Below are positions 1 to 9,474 of a stretch of DNA of 31,568 nt, one piece after another. The stretch spans positions 742,501 to 774,068 of the forward strand of contig JACJXW010000007.1 of the NCBI GenBank assembly GCA_020636405.1, written 5' to 3'. The position numbers and the translations under genes were made by a program. The notes under the pieces were generated by a model. The model was not told the DNA's origin. It ran no database searches and worked only from the letters and a program-made list of their open reading frames with translations. Within the stretch, counting starts at the first letter, position 1; each line of letters starts with the position of its first letter. Source of the stretch: Lewinellaceae bacterium. GTDB taxonomy: Bacteria; Bacteroidota; Bacteroidia; Chitinophagales; Saprospiraceae.

Positions 1-1308
<1,308 letters not shown>

Positions 1309-1396
1309 GAAAGGTAGAAGCACACCCTTCAAGCGCACTTTGCTGTCCTTATTCTCTCCCTACACTTGTCTTTAAAAGCAAAAGCCCGCCATCCTT

Positions 1397-1414
1397 CCCC
1401 CCTTCGGGAGGGGG
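1397..1414 (+). other. UUCG-capped GC hairpin in the 23S-5S spacer
   Basis: In the spacer (1309-1433), CCCCCC at 1397-1402 faces GG-A-GGGG at 1407-1413 around a TTCG tetraloop (1403-1406). This gives six G-C pairs with one bulged A. No tRNA gene is visible in the spacer. The hairpin may serve in rRNA processing or be an intergenic repeat; the sequence alone does not decide between these. Confidence 0.5.
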
Positions 1415-1433
1415 ATAAGAGGGGGGCTAAGAA

Positions 1434-1547
<114 letters not shown>

Positions 1548-1561
1548 CAATACAACATCAT

Positions 1562-1598
1562 GCCCCTGTACGCTCCGCGTGCAGGGGCTTCTTCGTTT
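1562..1598 (+). terminator. Intrinsic terminator of the rRNA operon
   Basis: An 11-bp stem (GCCCCTGTACG at 1562-1572, CGTGCAGGGGC at 1578-1588, one G-T pair) closes a 5-nt loop. It is followed by TTCTTCGTTT. It sits 15 nt after 5S and is the end of the ribosomal operon. The open frame of the following sigma gene runs back into this hairpin through a GTG, which argues against that upstream start. Confidence 0.85.
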
Positions 1599-1782
1599 GG
1601 GGCAGATTATACTTCTTTTTCCTGCTTATTTATTGGAATTTCTTAAAATTGACTACTTTTTCGGTGCCGATGTGTATCTTTTATCGGGAAATGCGTCTAA
1701 ACAGAGGGTTTTTACAACCGTGGCCTCTGAGTGTATCTTCATCCAAAAACTCGACCCCTTGGAAAGAACTTGTACTAAATCT

Positions 1783-2340
1783 ATGAAGGACCTCGAGGTC
1801 ATTCACAGTTACCTCGATACCCAAGCCTCAAGGTGTTTTAACCTCCTCTATGAGAGATATGCAGGCAAGATCTATAGCAAGTGCCTCTCTATGTTAAAGG
1901 ATGAAGTTTTGGCTCAGGATGCAACTCAGGAGATCTTTACCAAGATTTTTCTCAATCTTTCAAGATTCGGGGAAAAGTCGAAATTTTCGACCTGGGTGTA
2001 TTCCATTACCTATAACTTCTGTATCGATTTTCTGAGAAGGAAGAAAAAACAAAAGGATATTTTCTCGGACGATATGGAAAAAGCACCGGAACCGGCAGAT
2101 GACCTGTCTTCAGATAAAGCCTTGCTGGAGATGGAGATCGGCCAACTGAAGGCCGTATTGGAAAATATTCCGGCGGGAGACCGGGCCATACTACTGATGA
2201 AATACCAGGATGGCATGTCGATTAAGGATATTGCGGAAATTTTGGATAAGACCGAAAGCGCCATCAAAATGAAGATCAAGCGGGCAAAGGCCAAAGCCCA
2301 GGAGACGAAGAAAGAAATGTTTCAAGAACCACTTTCATAA
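1783..2340 (+). CDS. ECF-type RNA polymerase sigma factor
   Basis: Encodes a 185-residue sigma-70-family factor of the extracytoplasmic-function type, which would direct RNA polymerase to a small regulon. Region 2 spans about residues 16-86, with the DATQEIF helix typical of region 2.2 and then FSTWVYSITYNFCIDFLRR, which melts and reads the -10 region. A charged linker (about 90-118) leads to region 4 at about 120-172, where SIKDIAEILDKTESAIKMKI forms the helix-turn-helix. I chose the ATG at 1783 because the protein then has normal ECF length; the longer frame from a GTG at 1579 would begin inside the 5S terminator. A small membrane protein gene follows after 12 nt and an MscS-type channel after that. 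No classical anti-sigma with a zinc motif is visible nearby. Confidence 0.9.
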   Translation: MKDLEVIHSYLDTQASRCFNLLYERYAGKIYSKCLSMLKDEVLAQDATQEIFTKIFLNLSRFGEKSKFSTWVYSITYNFCIDFLRRKKKQKDIFSDDMEKAPEPADDLSSDKALLEMEIGQLKAVLENIPAGDRAILLMKYQDGMSIKDIAEILDKTESAIKMKIKRAKAKAQETKKEMFQEPLS

Positions 2341-2352
2341 TGAGGATCGGAT

Positions 2353-2637
2353 ATGAACAATTTCCAAAGACTGGAGGAAGAACAGGCAAGGCAATACGAT
2401 GCCGTTAAGCGACAGCAGGTTCAAAATAACCTGGAGCATACCTTCGGGCTGTTCAAGTTCATCGGGCAAATTGTCGATGTTTACCTGCCGGCTATGATCG
2501 GTGTGCTGATCTCAGCAGCGGGGGGCAATAGCCCGGATAGCCGAAAGACAGGAATAAACCGGCCTCCTTCCGAAGGAGGAGACCACCCGGGCAGAGTGGG
2601 GCCTCACCCCCCTGATGGAGATCCTGTCCGTCGCTAA
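2353..2637 (+). CDS. Small single-helix membrane protein downstream of ECF sigma
   Basis: Encodes 94 residues. A charged, helical, cytoplasmic-looking N-terminus (about 1-30, rich in E, Q, R and K) is followed by one hydrophobic stretch at about 34-56 (FGLFKFIGQIVDVYLPAMIG and on). A Pro/Gly/Asp-rich tail follows from about residue 60. The start is supported by GAGGAT just upstream and by the 12-nt gap to the sigma gene, so the two are probably co-transcribed. I do not recognise the family. Position and topology would fit a membrane-tethered partner or regulator of the sigma factor, but no anti-sigma motif is seen. The tail has odd composition for its surroundings and contains a tight DNA palindrome. 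Confidence 0.65.
   Translation: MNNFQRLEEEQARQYDAVKRQQVQNNLEHTFGLFKFIGQIVDVYLPAMIGVLISAAGGNSPDSRKTGINRPPSEGGDHPGRVGPHPPDGDPVRR
2563..2579. repeat. Tight palindrome inside the small membrane protein gene
   Basis: CCTCCTTC (2563-2570) and GAAGGAGG (2572-2579) are perfectly complementary around a single base, realistically a 7-bp stem with a 3-nt loop. It lies in the low-complexity Pro/Gly tail of the small ORF. There is no T-tract, so it is a poor terminator. It could act as an RNA hairpin between the sigma operon genes and the channel gene. Confidence 0.4.
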
Positions 2638-2678
2638 TTGAATAACTTCTTTTCCCTTAAACCCGAAAAATTGCTATC

Positions 2679-3527
2679 ATGGGCATTCCTTTACAAGTTG
2701 ACCTGTGGAATATTCTTGAGGAACTTCTCAGAGGCTTCGCCGCTGTAATTCCTAATCTTTTTGGTGCGCTGGCCGTTTTCATCATCGGCCTCATCGTATC
2801 CAAGATTGCGGCTCGGTTTATCCGGCGCATTCTGGTAGCCATCGGGGCCGACAAACTGGCGGAGCGGCTCAATGAGATCGAGATCGTTTACAAGAGCAAT
2901 ATACAATTGGTACCGAGCCTACTCTTGTCGAAGGTAGTTTACTATTTTCTGTTGTTCATCTTTGTGGTTGCCGCCACCGACATCCTTAATATGCAGGTGA
3001 TCTCGCAGCTGATGAGCGAGATCCTCAATTACATCCCCGTGCTCATTTCGGCGCTGGCTGTTTTCGTCGTAGGCTTACTGGTCAGCGATTTCCTCAAGGG
3101 CCTGGTCAAAACCACCTGTGACTCCCTGGGGATACCGGCGGCGGGAATGATCTCTAACGTAGTTTTCTATTTCCTGTTCCTAAACATCGTTATGATCACC
3201 CTCTCTCAGGCGCAGATCGATACAGACTTCATACAGGACAACCTTTCCATCGTACTTGCGGGAGTAGTACTGGCGTTCGCCATTGGTTATGGCTTCGCAT
3301 CCCGGAATATCGTTGCCAACTTTCTGGCATCCTTTTATAACAAGGGAAAAGTGAACGTAGGAGACACCATAGAGATTGAAGGGGTAAAAGGGAAAGTACT
3401 CAGAATGGACAGCTCTTCACTGGTGCTGGGGGCCGAGGGCAGAGAGGTCCTGATCCCTTTAAGTAAGTTAGCTTCCGAAAAGGTCGATATCTTCGAGCGG
3501 GCTAAAACCGCGGTAGAGGAGGAATAA
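2679..3527 (+). CDS. MscS-like small-conductance mechanosensitive channel protein
   Basis: Encodes a 282-residue inner-membrane protein. Predicted hydrophobic helices lie at about 24-46, 84-104, 117-138, 157-177 and 189-208. The last is followed by GYGFASRNIVANFLASFYNK (about 203-222), the signature linking the pore helix to the MscS beta domain, and then by VGDTIEIEGVKGKV (about 227-240). The N-terminal half resembles repeated conserved TM-helix units (PF05552 type) rather than E. coli MscS. Such channels release solutes under hypo-osmotic stress. The gene ends soon after the beta domain, so the usual large C-terminal alpha/beta cage is short. It starts 41 nt after the small membrane protein gene, and the three genes may form one unit with the ECF sigma factor. 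Confidence 0.88.
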   Translation: MGIPLQVDLWNILEELLRGFAAVIPNLFGALAVFIIGLIVSKIAARFIRRILVAIGADKLAERLNEIEIVYKSNIQLVPSLLLSKVVYYFLLFIFVVAATDILNMQVISQLMSEILNYIPVLISALAVFVVGLLVSDFLKGLVKTTCDSLGIPAAGMISNVVFYFLFLNIVMITLSQAQIDTDFIQDNLSIVLAGVVLAFAIGYGFASRNIVANFLASFYNKGKVNVGDTIEIEGVKGKVLRMDSSSLVLGAEGREVLIPLSKLASEKVDIFERAKTAVEEE

Positions 3528-3660
3528 AATTGGCCGCAACTCACTTTCAAACGAGGCATTACCTTTATTAGGAAAGGCTGCTTCTCAGGGAGCTTGTTCC
3601 TTTGAGAGAGCCATTTCAATAATTCCAGGCAGGCTATTATTTCATTAAATAAAGTGAAAA

Positions 3661-4587
3661 ATGATGTATCGACCATTTTTGACATTAACCCTTCTGTGTG
3701 TCCTGACTTTCTCGGCAGCAGCACAAACCGAGCAAGAACTGAAGGACCTGAAAGCGCAGAAGCAAACTGAACTTGGAGCACTAGAATCTCAGGTAGCGGC
3801 CTTAAAGGGAGAAATTGCTTCAATTGACCAACAATTACTGGTTTTTCCAAGGTGGGAAACCGGCGTATTTGGAATTGTGGGCGCAAATCTCAACGGCTTC
3901 AATGATTGGTTGTCAAGAGACCAGCCCAACTCCTCGTCGATTGGCCTATCCTTCAGCGCGAATGCTTTTGCGAACTATTTCACCCCGAAGACCTTCTGGA
4001 GAAATGGTGGAAACCTGAATGTCGGTTTTGCAAAATTGAAGGAAAAAGACCGCGATGGCAATATTGTGGCGGAGACGGAGCTGAGGTCCCCGGACGTTGT
4101 CAACGTTTCTTCTCTTTTTGGGTTTAAATTGTCTGAAAAAATGGCTATTTCCACCCTTGGGGAATACAGAAGTACCTTTTTGGAAAACTTTAATAATCCG
4201 GGATACCTTGACCTGGGTATGGGTATGACCTGGACGCCGATCTCCAATCTGATCGTGGTTGCCCATCCGCTCAACTATAATTTCGTTTTTGCCGAAGAAG
4301 GAAGCACCTTCCAGTCTTCCCTGGGTGCAAAAATATTGGTGGATTACACCAAAGAGGTCTTTACAGGAGTGAATTGGAAGTCGAACCTGTCCTACTTCCT
4401 GAGCTATGAGGATTCCGATTATTCCAACTGGACCTGGGTGAATGGCATCGCCTTTCAAGCATTCAAAAAAGTGGGTGTCGGCTTAGAATTGGGGCTTAGA
4501 AGCAATAAACAAGAGGCCATTGCCAAAGAGGTGTCAGACAATCCTCTGCAGACCTATTATGTAGTTGGGCTCACCTACAGCCTTTAA
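3661..4587 (+). CDS. DUF3078 family outer-membrane protein
   Basis: Encodes 308 residues. A signal peptide occupies about residues 1-21 (hydrophobic core, then SAAA followed by Q). A coiled-coil segment follows at about 23-60 (ELKDLKAQKQTELGALESQV region), then a body of alternating aromatic/hydrophobic beta strands ending in YYVVGLTYSL, as in outer-membrane barrels. The order of signal, short coiled coil and barrel matches DUF3078 proteins of Bacteroidota, whose molecular function is unknown. It stands alone on the + strand, 133 nt after the channel gene, with a strong inverted repeat behind it. The ATG at 3661 is followed immediately by a second ATG (MM), so the start could shift by one codon. 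Confidence 0.85.
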   Translation: MMYRPFLTLTLLCVLTFSAAAQTEQELKDLKAQKQTELGALESQVAALKGEIASIDQQLLVFPRWETGVFGIVGANLNGFNDWLSRDQPNSSSIGLSFSANAFANYFTPKTFWRNGGNLNVGFAKLKEKDRDGNIVAETELRSPDVVNVSSLFGFKLSEKMAISTLGEYRSTFLENFNNPGYLDLGMGMTWTPISNLIVVAHPLNYNFVFAEEGSTFQSSLGAKILVDYTKEVFTGVNWKSNLSYFLSYEDSDYSNWTWVNGIAFQAFKKVGVGLELGLRSNKQEAIAKEVSDNPLQTYYVVGLTYSL

Positions 4588-4619
4588 AAAATGTCTGAAA
4601 AGTAAATTCGGTTTTCTGG

Positions 4620-4654
4620 TAGTTTCCGTTGTTGTGGAATTACAACGGAAACTA
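4620..4654. terminator. Hairpin between the convergent DUF3078 and GH25 genes
   Basis: A perfect 13-bp inverted repeat (TAGTTTCCGTTGT at 4620-4632, its complement at 4642-4654) closes a 9-nt loop. It lies between two convergent genes, as expected for a bidirectional terminator. No clear T-tract follows on either strand. A second, weaker repeat (GCCCGCTG 4668-4675 / CAGCGGGC 4694-4701) is adjacent. Confidence 0.6.
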
Positions 4655-4738
4655 TCTCAGGCCCCCGGCCCGCTGTGCAGAAAGATAATGTATCAGCGGG
4701 CTGTTCGTTGTACAAGCCCCTGCTATGTCAACGTGGAG

Positions 4739-5446
4739 CTAAGGTGCGATTTCACTAAGGATGAGCGGTGGGGCGAAACACAGTTTTTCCAGTTCTTTCA
4801 GGCTGCCGTTGAAGACGTTGAAATCCACGTGGCCGTCTATCCCGCTGAGTTGTCCCCGGTTGCCGTACTGCCAGAACTGCCAGTTTCTTCCGCAAGCCAG
4901 CCGTGGCTCACGGGAACTGTAACGTGCGATCCAGATCGGATAATCGTTAAAATGGCCCGCCAGGTATTTGTTGTAGAACTTCAGGTTGGTATACAAGATG
5001 GGTTTGAGGTTATAACGGATTTCAACCAGATAGAGCCAGGTGCGTACACCGGTGATCAGCTGTATCTTGGAAACGCCGTCGAGGACTTCAACATCGAGTA
5101 CCGGCGGAAGGTCTCCGTAAGACATCTCTACGGCATTCAGGAAGTTTTCCGCTTGCAGTCCTGCCGGAAGGGTGGGCCGGAAAAAGTGATAAGCGCCACG
5201 ATAAAGGCCGATGCGTTTCATCTCATCCCAGTTGCGGCAAAAGAGCGTGTCGACCATACTTATACCCTCACTGGCCTTAACGAAGGCGAAATGAATATCC
5301 TTCCCTGCAACGGAGTCCCAATTGATCTGGGATTGGTAATGGGACACATCAATTCCATGAACGTCGAACTGCTGCAGTCGTACGGTTTCATACTCGCAGG
5401 CTGTTAAGCTTACGATCAGGAATGATATGCTCAGGATATACCGCAT
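4739..5446 (-). CDS. Lipoprotein glycoside hydrolase family 25 (lysozyme-like muramidase)
   Basis: Encodes 235 residues from the ATG at 5446; the frame extends seven codons to a TTG, which I reject. The N-terminus is a lipoprotein signal with lipobox LTAC (Cys 17), so the enzyme is likely anchored in the envelope. GH25 marks in order: GIDVSHYQ with Asp 33, KASEG with Glu 60, and VLDVE with Asp 118 and Glu 120. This is the acidic set these muramidases use to cleave the MurNAc-GlcNAc bond of peptidoglycan. The C-terminal FWQYGNRGQLSGIDGHVDFN is also typical. The length is normal for a stand-alone GH25 domain. It lies 85 nt after the PhyH gene on the same strand. A role in wall remodelling or prey lysis cannot be told from sequence. 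Confidence 0.92.
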   Translation of the reverse strand: MRYILSISFLIVSLTACEYETVRLQQFDVHGIDVSHYQSQINWDSVAGKDIHFAFVKASEGISMVDTLFCRNWDEMKRIGLYRGAYHFFRPTLPAGLQAENFLNAVEMSYGDLPPVLDVEVLDGVSKIQLITGVRTWLYLVEIRYNLKPILYTNLKFYNKYLAGHFNDYPIWIARYSSREPRLACGRNWQFWQYGNRGQLSGIDGHVDFNVFNGSLKELEKLCFAPPLILSEIAP

Positions 5447-5531
5447 AAGTTTAATTGAACCCTTCAACCTCTATTCTGGAACAACGAATGCCAACTAACA
5501 ATATCGGGAAAAAACAGCTTGTTAAAGATAG

Positions 5532-6419
5532 TTAATTCCTGTTTAATGTTTCGATAACATTTGTCATTTCGCGGAAAGGATCGGATGGCGGGCGTTGCAG
5601 CCAGTTGTCTGTTGGCCATGCACACTGGAGGTCGGCCAGGTGAAGCACGTAGGCCTGGCGGGTGTCGGAGGAGCGGTTGGCGGGGCTGGCGTGCACCAGC
5701 TCGCCGTGAAGCAATACCAGCGTTCCTGCTGGTACTTCCACCGCCTTCCACTGCGGGTTTTCGGGATTGAATTCCCAGTTTATCCGATCCTTTTTCAGTT
5801 CTATGAAGGAAGTTTGCGTTCCTTCCTTATTTCTAACGTATCTTTTTGATAAAGGATGCATTTTTTGTGAACCGGGAATGACGTAGAGACAACCATTTTT
5901 AGCATTGGCCTCTTCTAAGGCGATCCAGGCGCCCAGGCAGGAGGGCGGTTGGGTGTAAATGAAAGTGGAGTCTATATGGGCGTTGACTTTTCCTCCGATG
6001 CCGGCCTGTTTGAAAATGTATTGGCTTTGTACGATGGAGGGGCGCCTTAAGCCTAATGCCAGCGCGGCCTCCAGAAGAGCCGGCTGGTAAGAGAATCGCT
6101 CGAACTCAGGATGCCGGTCGTGCAGCGCATGGCCGACTTTGTTGATGGCTTGTTGCAGAGGCACTTTGAGCGTACCTTTTGCATCAAAAGCTTCTTCTTC
6201 AAAAAAGCAGCGAATCTTGTCGCCGCTCTCCAGGAAATATTCGTCCAGGTGCTGCTGTTGCTGATCGGTAGTGAAGACCTTTTGTTCTGCACTACCCTGC
6301 TCTGTGATGATCGCCTGAATTTCCGCCCGAAGGGCCGCCATATCCTCGCCGGAGGCGTAATCTCCGATCACCAGAAAACCGTTTTCCTGAAAAAAGCTTA
6401 CCTGATCCTGGGTTATCAT
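5532..6419 (-). CDS. Phytanoyl-CoA dioxygenase (PhyH) family protein
   Basis: Encodes 295 residues of a non-haem Fe(II)/2-oxoglutarate dioxygenase fold. The iron triad is visible as HID (His 148, Asp 150) and the His in HGELVHASPANRSS (His 243), with Arg 254 placed to bind 2-oxoglutarate. The sequence resembles the PHYHD1-like branch more than the CoA-ester enzyme. The substrate is unknown. The ATG at 6419 is preceded by a short leader holding the TAAATTGC element (6447-6454). The gene is divergent from the class III aminotransferase, with a 222-nt spacer. No other part of a pathway is adjacent. Confidence 0.9.
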   Translation of the reverse strand: MITQDQVSFFQENGFLVIGDYASGEDMAALRAEIQAIITEQGSAEQKVFTTDQQQQHLDEYFLESGDKIRCFFEEEAFDAKGTLKVPLQQAINKVGHALHDRHPEFERFSYQPALLEAALALGLRRPSIVQSQYIFKQAGIGGKVNAHIDSTFIYTQPPSCLGAWIALEEANAKNGCLYVIPGSQKMHPLSKRYVRNKEGTQTSFIELKKDRINWEFNPENPQWKAVEVPAGTLVLLHGELVHASPANRSSDTRQAYVLHLADLQCAWPTDNWLQRPPSDPFREMTNVIETLNRN

Positions 6420-6446
6420 CGAATTTTTTATGTTGGTTTAATGTAA

Positions 6447-6454
6447 GCAATTTA
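6447..6454 (-). promoter_or_regulatory. Putative -7-like box TAAATTGC upstream of the PhyH gene
   Basis: Read on the minus strand, TAAATTGCTTACA ends about 27 nt before the start codon. Near-identical elements lie at similar distance before rpsU (21926-21933) and the DksA-like gene (25012-25019). It resembles the Bacteroidota -7 consensus TAnnTTTG with one T missing. No convincing -33 element is seen. Confidence 0.4.
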
Positions 6455-6641
6455 GCGCTGAAGAAAGCGGAAGCTAAAAATCAGGAGTGGAAACCAATAA
6501 AAATGCATTGTAAGCGCCATGCGCAAAGCGGCATTTCAACTGCATTTCCATCGGATGAAAATACCCCGGCCTTCCGGAGTGCTTTCGCCAATGGCCACCT
6601 GAAAAGCCCAGATTTCAGCCCGAACAATTTACGGATTCATC

Positions 6642-7829
6642 ATGAACCTACGCCAATTATTCCTGCAACATCTCGCCCAAACCAGCCCCTCTCCCCTGAT
6701 GCTGGAGGTGGAAAGAGCCGAAGGCATGTACCTTTACAGCCCCGAAGGCAAACCTTACCTCGACCTCATTGCCGGCATAGGGGTCAGTTGCCTGGGGCAC
6801 CGGCACCCGGCAGTGGTAGAGGCCGCTAAGGCCCAGCTCGACAAGTATCTGCATACACTGGTCTACGGCGAGTTCGTCCTGGCGCCGCAGGTTCAGTTGG
6901 CAGAGCGGTTGGCTCAGGCCCTGCCCGATCCATTAGACAGCGTTTACTTCGTCAACTCTGGTACGGAAGCCACAGAGGGCGCCATGAAGCTGGCTAAGCG
7001 CTACACCGGCCGGTATGAGATTGTAGCGTGTAAAAAAGCCTATCACGGCAGCACCCAGGGCGCCGCCAGCCTGATGTGGCCCAAGGATTTTACTCAGGCC
7101 TACCACCCTCTTCTGCCGGGCATCCGCCACATCGAGTACAACTGCGAGTGGTGCCTGCAGCAAATAACCGAACGAACAGCAGCGGTCATTATGGAAACCG
7201 TCCAGGGGGAGTGGGGAATACGCCCACCCCGGGAGGGCTACCTCCGTAAAGTGCGGGAGCGCTGCGACGAAGTAGGAGCGCTGCTCATTCTCGACGAGAT
7301 CCAGGCGGGCTACGGCCGTACCGGAAGCCTCTTCGCCTTTGAGCAATACGGCGTTGTGCCCGACATTCTGCTGTTGGCCAAAGGGATGGGAGGTGGCATG
7401 CCCATTGGCGCCTTCGTTGCTCCCCGGGCCATCATGAGTGCCTTGTCCGACAACCCCATCCTGGGGCACATCACTACCTTTGGAGGCCATCCGGTGAGTT
7501 GTGCTGCGGCCCTGGCCACCCTGGAAACTTTACTGGAGAGTGATCTCATCCGGCAGGTGAAGGCTAAGGAGCAGTTATTCCTGGAGTTGTTACAGCACCC
7601 TGCCATCGTGGAAGTGCGCAGCGCCGGCCTGTGGATGGCGGTGGAGCTGGAAAGTTTCGAAGTGGTACAGGGCGTCATTCACCACTGCCTGGAACGGGGG
7701 CTGGTCACCGATTGGTTTCTCTTTAACAACCGGTCGTTGCGCATCGCGCCTCCGCTGATCATTACAGAAGAGCAGATCCGGTGGGCATGCGGGGTGATTT
7801 TGGAAGGGGTGGGAAACCGCAAAATGTAA
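6642..7829 (+). CDS. Class III PLP-dependent aminotransferase
   Basis: Encodes 395 residues with fold-type I, subgroup III signatures. NSGTEA (105-110) binds the cofactor phosphate, LILDEIQAGYGRTG carries Asp 218 opposite the pyridine nitrogen, and LLLAKGMGGGMPIG carries the Schiff-base Lys 247. This family transfers omega-amino groups to 2-oxoglutarate (acetylornithine, ornithine, 4-aminobutyrate and related substrates). The exact substrate cannot be fixed, since no arginine, lysine or GABA pathway genes are adjacent. The length fits the acetylornithine/ornithine branch. The ATG at 6642 was chosen because the N-terminal helix starts there. The last codons (NRKM) lie in one arm of a 16-bp inverted repeat whose other arm covers the end of rpoN. 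Confidence 0.9.
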   Translation: MNLRQLFLQHLAQTSPSPLMLEVERAEGMYLYSPEGKPYLDLIAGIGVSCLGHRHPAVVEAAKAQLDKYLHTLVYGEFVLAPQVQLAERLAQALPDPLDSVYFVNSGTEATEGAMKLAKRYTGRYEIVACKKAYHGSTQGAASLMWPKDFTQAYHPLLPGIRHIEYNCEWCLQQITERTAAVIMETVQGEWGIRPPREGYLRKVRERCDEVGALLILDEIQAGYGRTGSLFAFEQYGVVPDILLLAKGMGGGMPIGAFVAPRAIMSALSDNPILGHITTFGGHPVSCAAALATLETLLESDLIRQVKAKEQLFLELLQHPAIVEVRSAGLWMAVELESFEVVQGVIHHCLERGLVTDWFLFNNRSLRIAPPLIITEEQIRWACGVILEGVGNRKM

Positions 7830-7907
7830 AAGGGGGCCAATGGGGCGCTGTTCCAAAGGAGCCTACTTTAAAATTTCACGGTTCTACATTCTACATTTTG
7901 CGGTTTC
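7813..7907. repeat. 16-bp perfect inverted repeat overlapping two convergent gene ends
   Basis: GAAACCGCAAAATGTA at 7813-7828 is exactly complementary to 7892-7907, with a 63-nt loop. The left arm overlaps the last codons and stop of the aminotransferase; the right arm overlaps the stop of rpoN. The loop end holds short direct repeats (TTTCACGGTTCTACATTC... then TTTCACAGTTC). It may end transcription from both sides or be part of a dispersed repeat family. Confidence 0.65.
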
Positions 7908-9444
7908 ACAGTTCCTTCCGCAGCCGCGCTACCGGAATATTCAGCTGCTCCCGGTACTTGGCCACCGTTCGGCGGGCAATATTGTAGCCCTTATCTTCGA
8001 GGACTTTTTGCAGCTTTTGGTCGGAAAGGGGTTTGCGTTTGTTTTCCTGAGCGATGACCTCTTCCAGTATTTTCTTGACCTCCAGGGTGGAAACCTCCTC
8101 CCCTTCCTGGGTAGACAGTGATTCGGAGAAGAATTCCTTGAGGCGCTTGGTCCCGAATTCTGTTTGAACGAACTTGCTGTTGGCGACGCGGGAGACGGTG
8201 GAGATATCCAGCCCGGTAATGTCAGCGATGTCCTTAAGGATCATGGGCCGCAGCTTCTTGGGGTCGCCGGTGAGGAAGAAATCGTACTGGTACTGCAGGA
8301 TGGCGTACATCGTACGGTACATAGTATCCTGTCGTTGCCGGATGGCATCGATGAACCACTTGGCGGAATCGATCTTTTGTTTGATGAACATTACCGCTTC
8401 GCGCTCTTTTTTGTTAGCGCGCCGGCCTTCGGTATTGCGTTTATAGGCACGCAGCATATCCCGGTACTGGTCGTTAACCCTAAGGTCGGGGGCATTGCGG
8501 GAGTTGAGGGTCAGCTCAAGTTCTCCATCTCGGTTGACAATGATAAAGTCCGGGACAACGTATTGGGTAGAACGGCTGCCACTGCTGGTGTATCCACTGG
8601 CCGGCTTGGGGTTCAGTTTAATGATCTCCTCGATGGCCCCTTTGAGGTCTTCCTCAATAATATTTAGCCGGATTTGCAGCTTCTGGTAGTGCTTCTTGGT
8701 GAACTCGTCAAAGTGGTTTTCCAGGATATCGATGGCAAGAACGAGGCTGTCCCATTCTTCGAGGCTCATATCTTCCAGTTCTTCCTGGTCCCGCTTGTTG
8801 TAGAGTTGCAGCAGGAGGCATTCCTGGAGGTCGCGCGCACCGGTCCCCGGAGGATCGAAGCGCTGGATCTTCTTCAGGACATCGAGGATCTCTTCTTCGG
8901 TGACGAATACATTCTGGGAGAACATCAGGTCGTCCATTATGGCGGCGGGCTCGCGGCGGAGGTAGCCGTCGTCATCAATACTGCCAATGATCTGATGGGC
9001 GATGGCCTCTTCCCGTTCGTCCTTGAATTCCTGGAGGCCTAATTGCTGTTCCAGGTAGTCGTGGAATGTGCTTTCTACCGGAATGGGAATACTCTTGTCT
9101 TCCTCGTCGGTGCTGTAATTGTTGGCACGGAGCTTATAGGAAGCGGGGTCGTCCTCGATGTAGTCGTTCAGGTAATCGTCCAGTTCGTATTGATCTTCCC
9201 GGTAATCTTCCGAATCGCTATCGCTGTCGGAGAAGTCGTCCGCGGGTATTTCTTCGTTGTTGTTCTTGTCCAGGCCGTCCAGTTCATCCTGTTCTGCGCC
9301 TTCTTCCAGTGCAGGGTTGGCCTCGAGCTCCTCCTTGATCCGTTGCTCCAGCATGGCTGTGGGCACCTGCAACAGCTTCATCAGCTGGATCTGCTGCGGC
9401 GACAGCTTTTGGAGCATCTTCTGGCTTAAACTCTGCTTCAGCAT
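7906..9444 (-). CDS. rpoN: RNA polymerase sigma-54 factor
   Basis: Encodes 512 residues from the ATG at 9444. An upstream ATG at 9474 would add ten residues (MGASTKRKEK), but Bacteroidota homologues begin with MLKQSLSQK, and an A-rich stretch precedes 9444. Region I (about 1-48, Q-rich helices such as SPQQIQLMKLLQVPTAMLEQ) is the activator-responsive part. Acidic region II spans about 45-110. The core-binding and DNA-binding parts follow, including DITGLDISTVSRVANSKFVQ. The RpoN box ARRTVAKYRE sits at about 490-499. Sigma-54 reads -24/-12 promoters and needs AAA+ activators, none of which is encoded here. The gene is alone on its strand. Confidence 0.97.
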   Translation of the reverse strand: MLKQSLSQKMLQKLSPQQIQLMKLLQVPTAMLEQRIKEELEANPALEEGAEQDELDGLDKNNNEEIPADDFSDSDSDSEDYREDQYELDDYLNDYIEDDPASYKLRANNYSTDEEDKSIPIPVESTFHDYLEQQLGLQEFKDEREEAIAHQIIGSIDDDGYLRREPAAIMDDLMFSQNVFVTEEEILDVLKKIQRFDPPGTGARDLQECLLLQLYNKRDQEELEDMSLEEWDSLVLAIDILENHFDEFTKKHYQKLQIRLNIIEEDLKGAIEEIIKLNPKPASGYTSSGSRSTQYVVPDFIIVNRDGELELTLNSRNAPDLRVNDQYRDMLRAYKRNTEGRRANKKEREAVMFIKQKIDSAKWFIDAIRQRQDTMYRTMYAILQYQYDFFLTGDPKKLRPMILKDIADITGLDISTVSRVANSKFVQTEFGTKRLKEFFSESLSTQEGEEVSTLEVKKILEEVIAQENKRKPLSDQKLQKVLEDKGYNIARRTVAKYREQLNIPVARLRKEL

Positions 9445-9474
9445 TTTTTCTTTTCTTTTTGTGCTTGCCCCCAT

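Noticed and set aside
1579..1782. N-terminal extension of the sigma factor from a GTG
   Set aside because: It would start inside the 5S terminator stem and adds 68 residues not typical of ECF factors; the ATG at 1783 gives the normal length.
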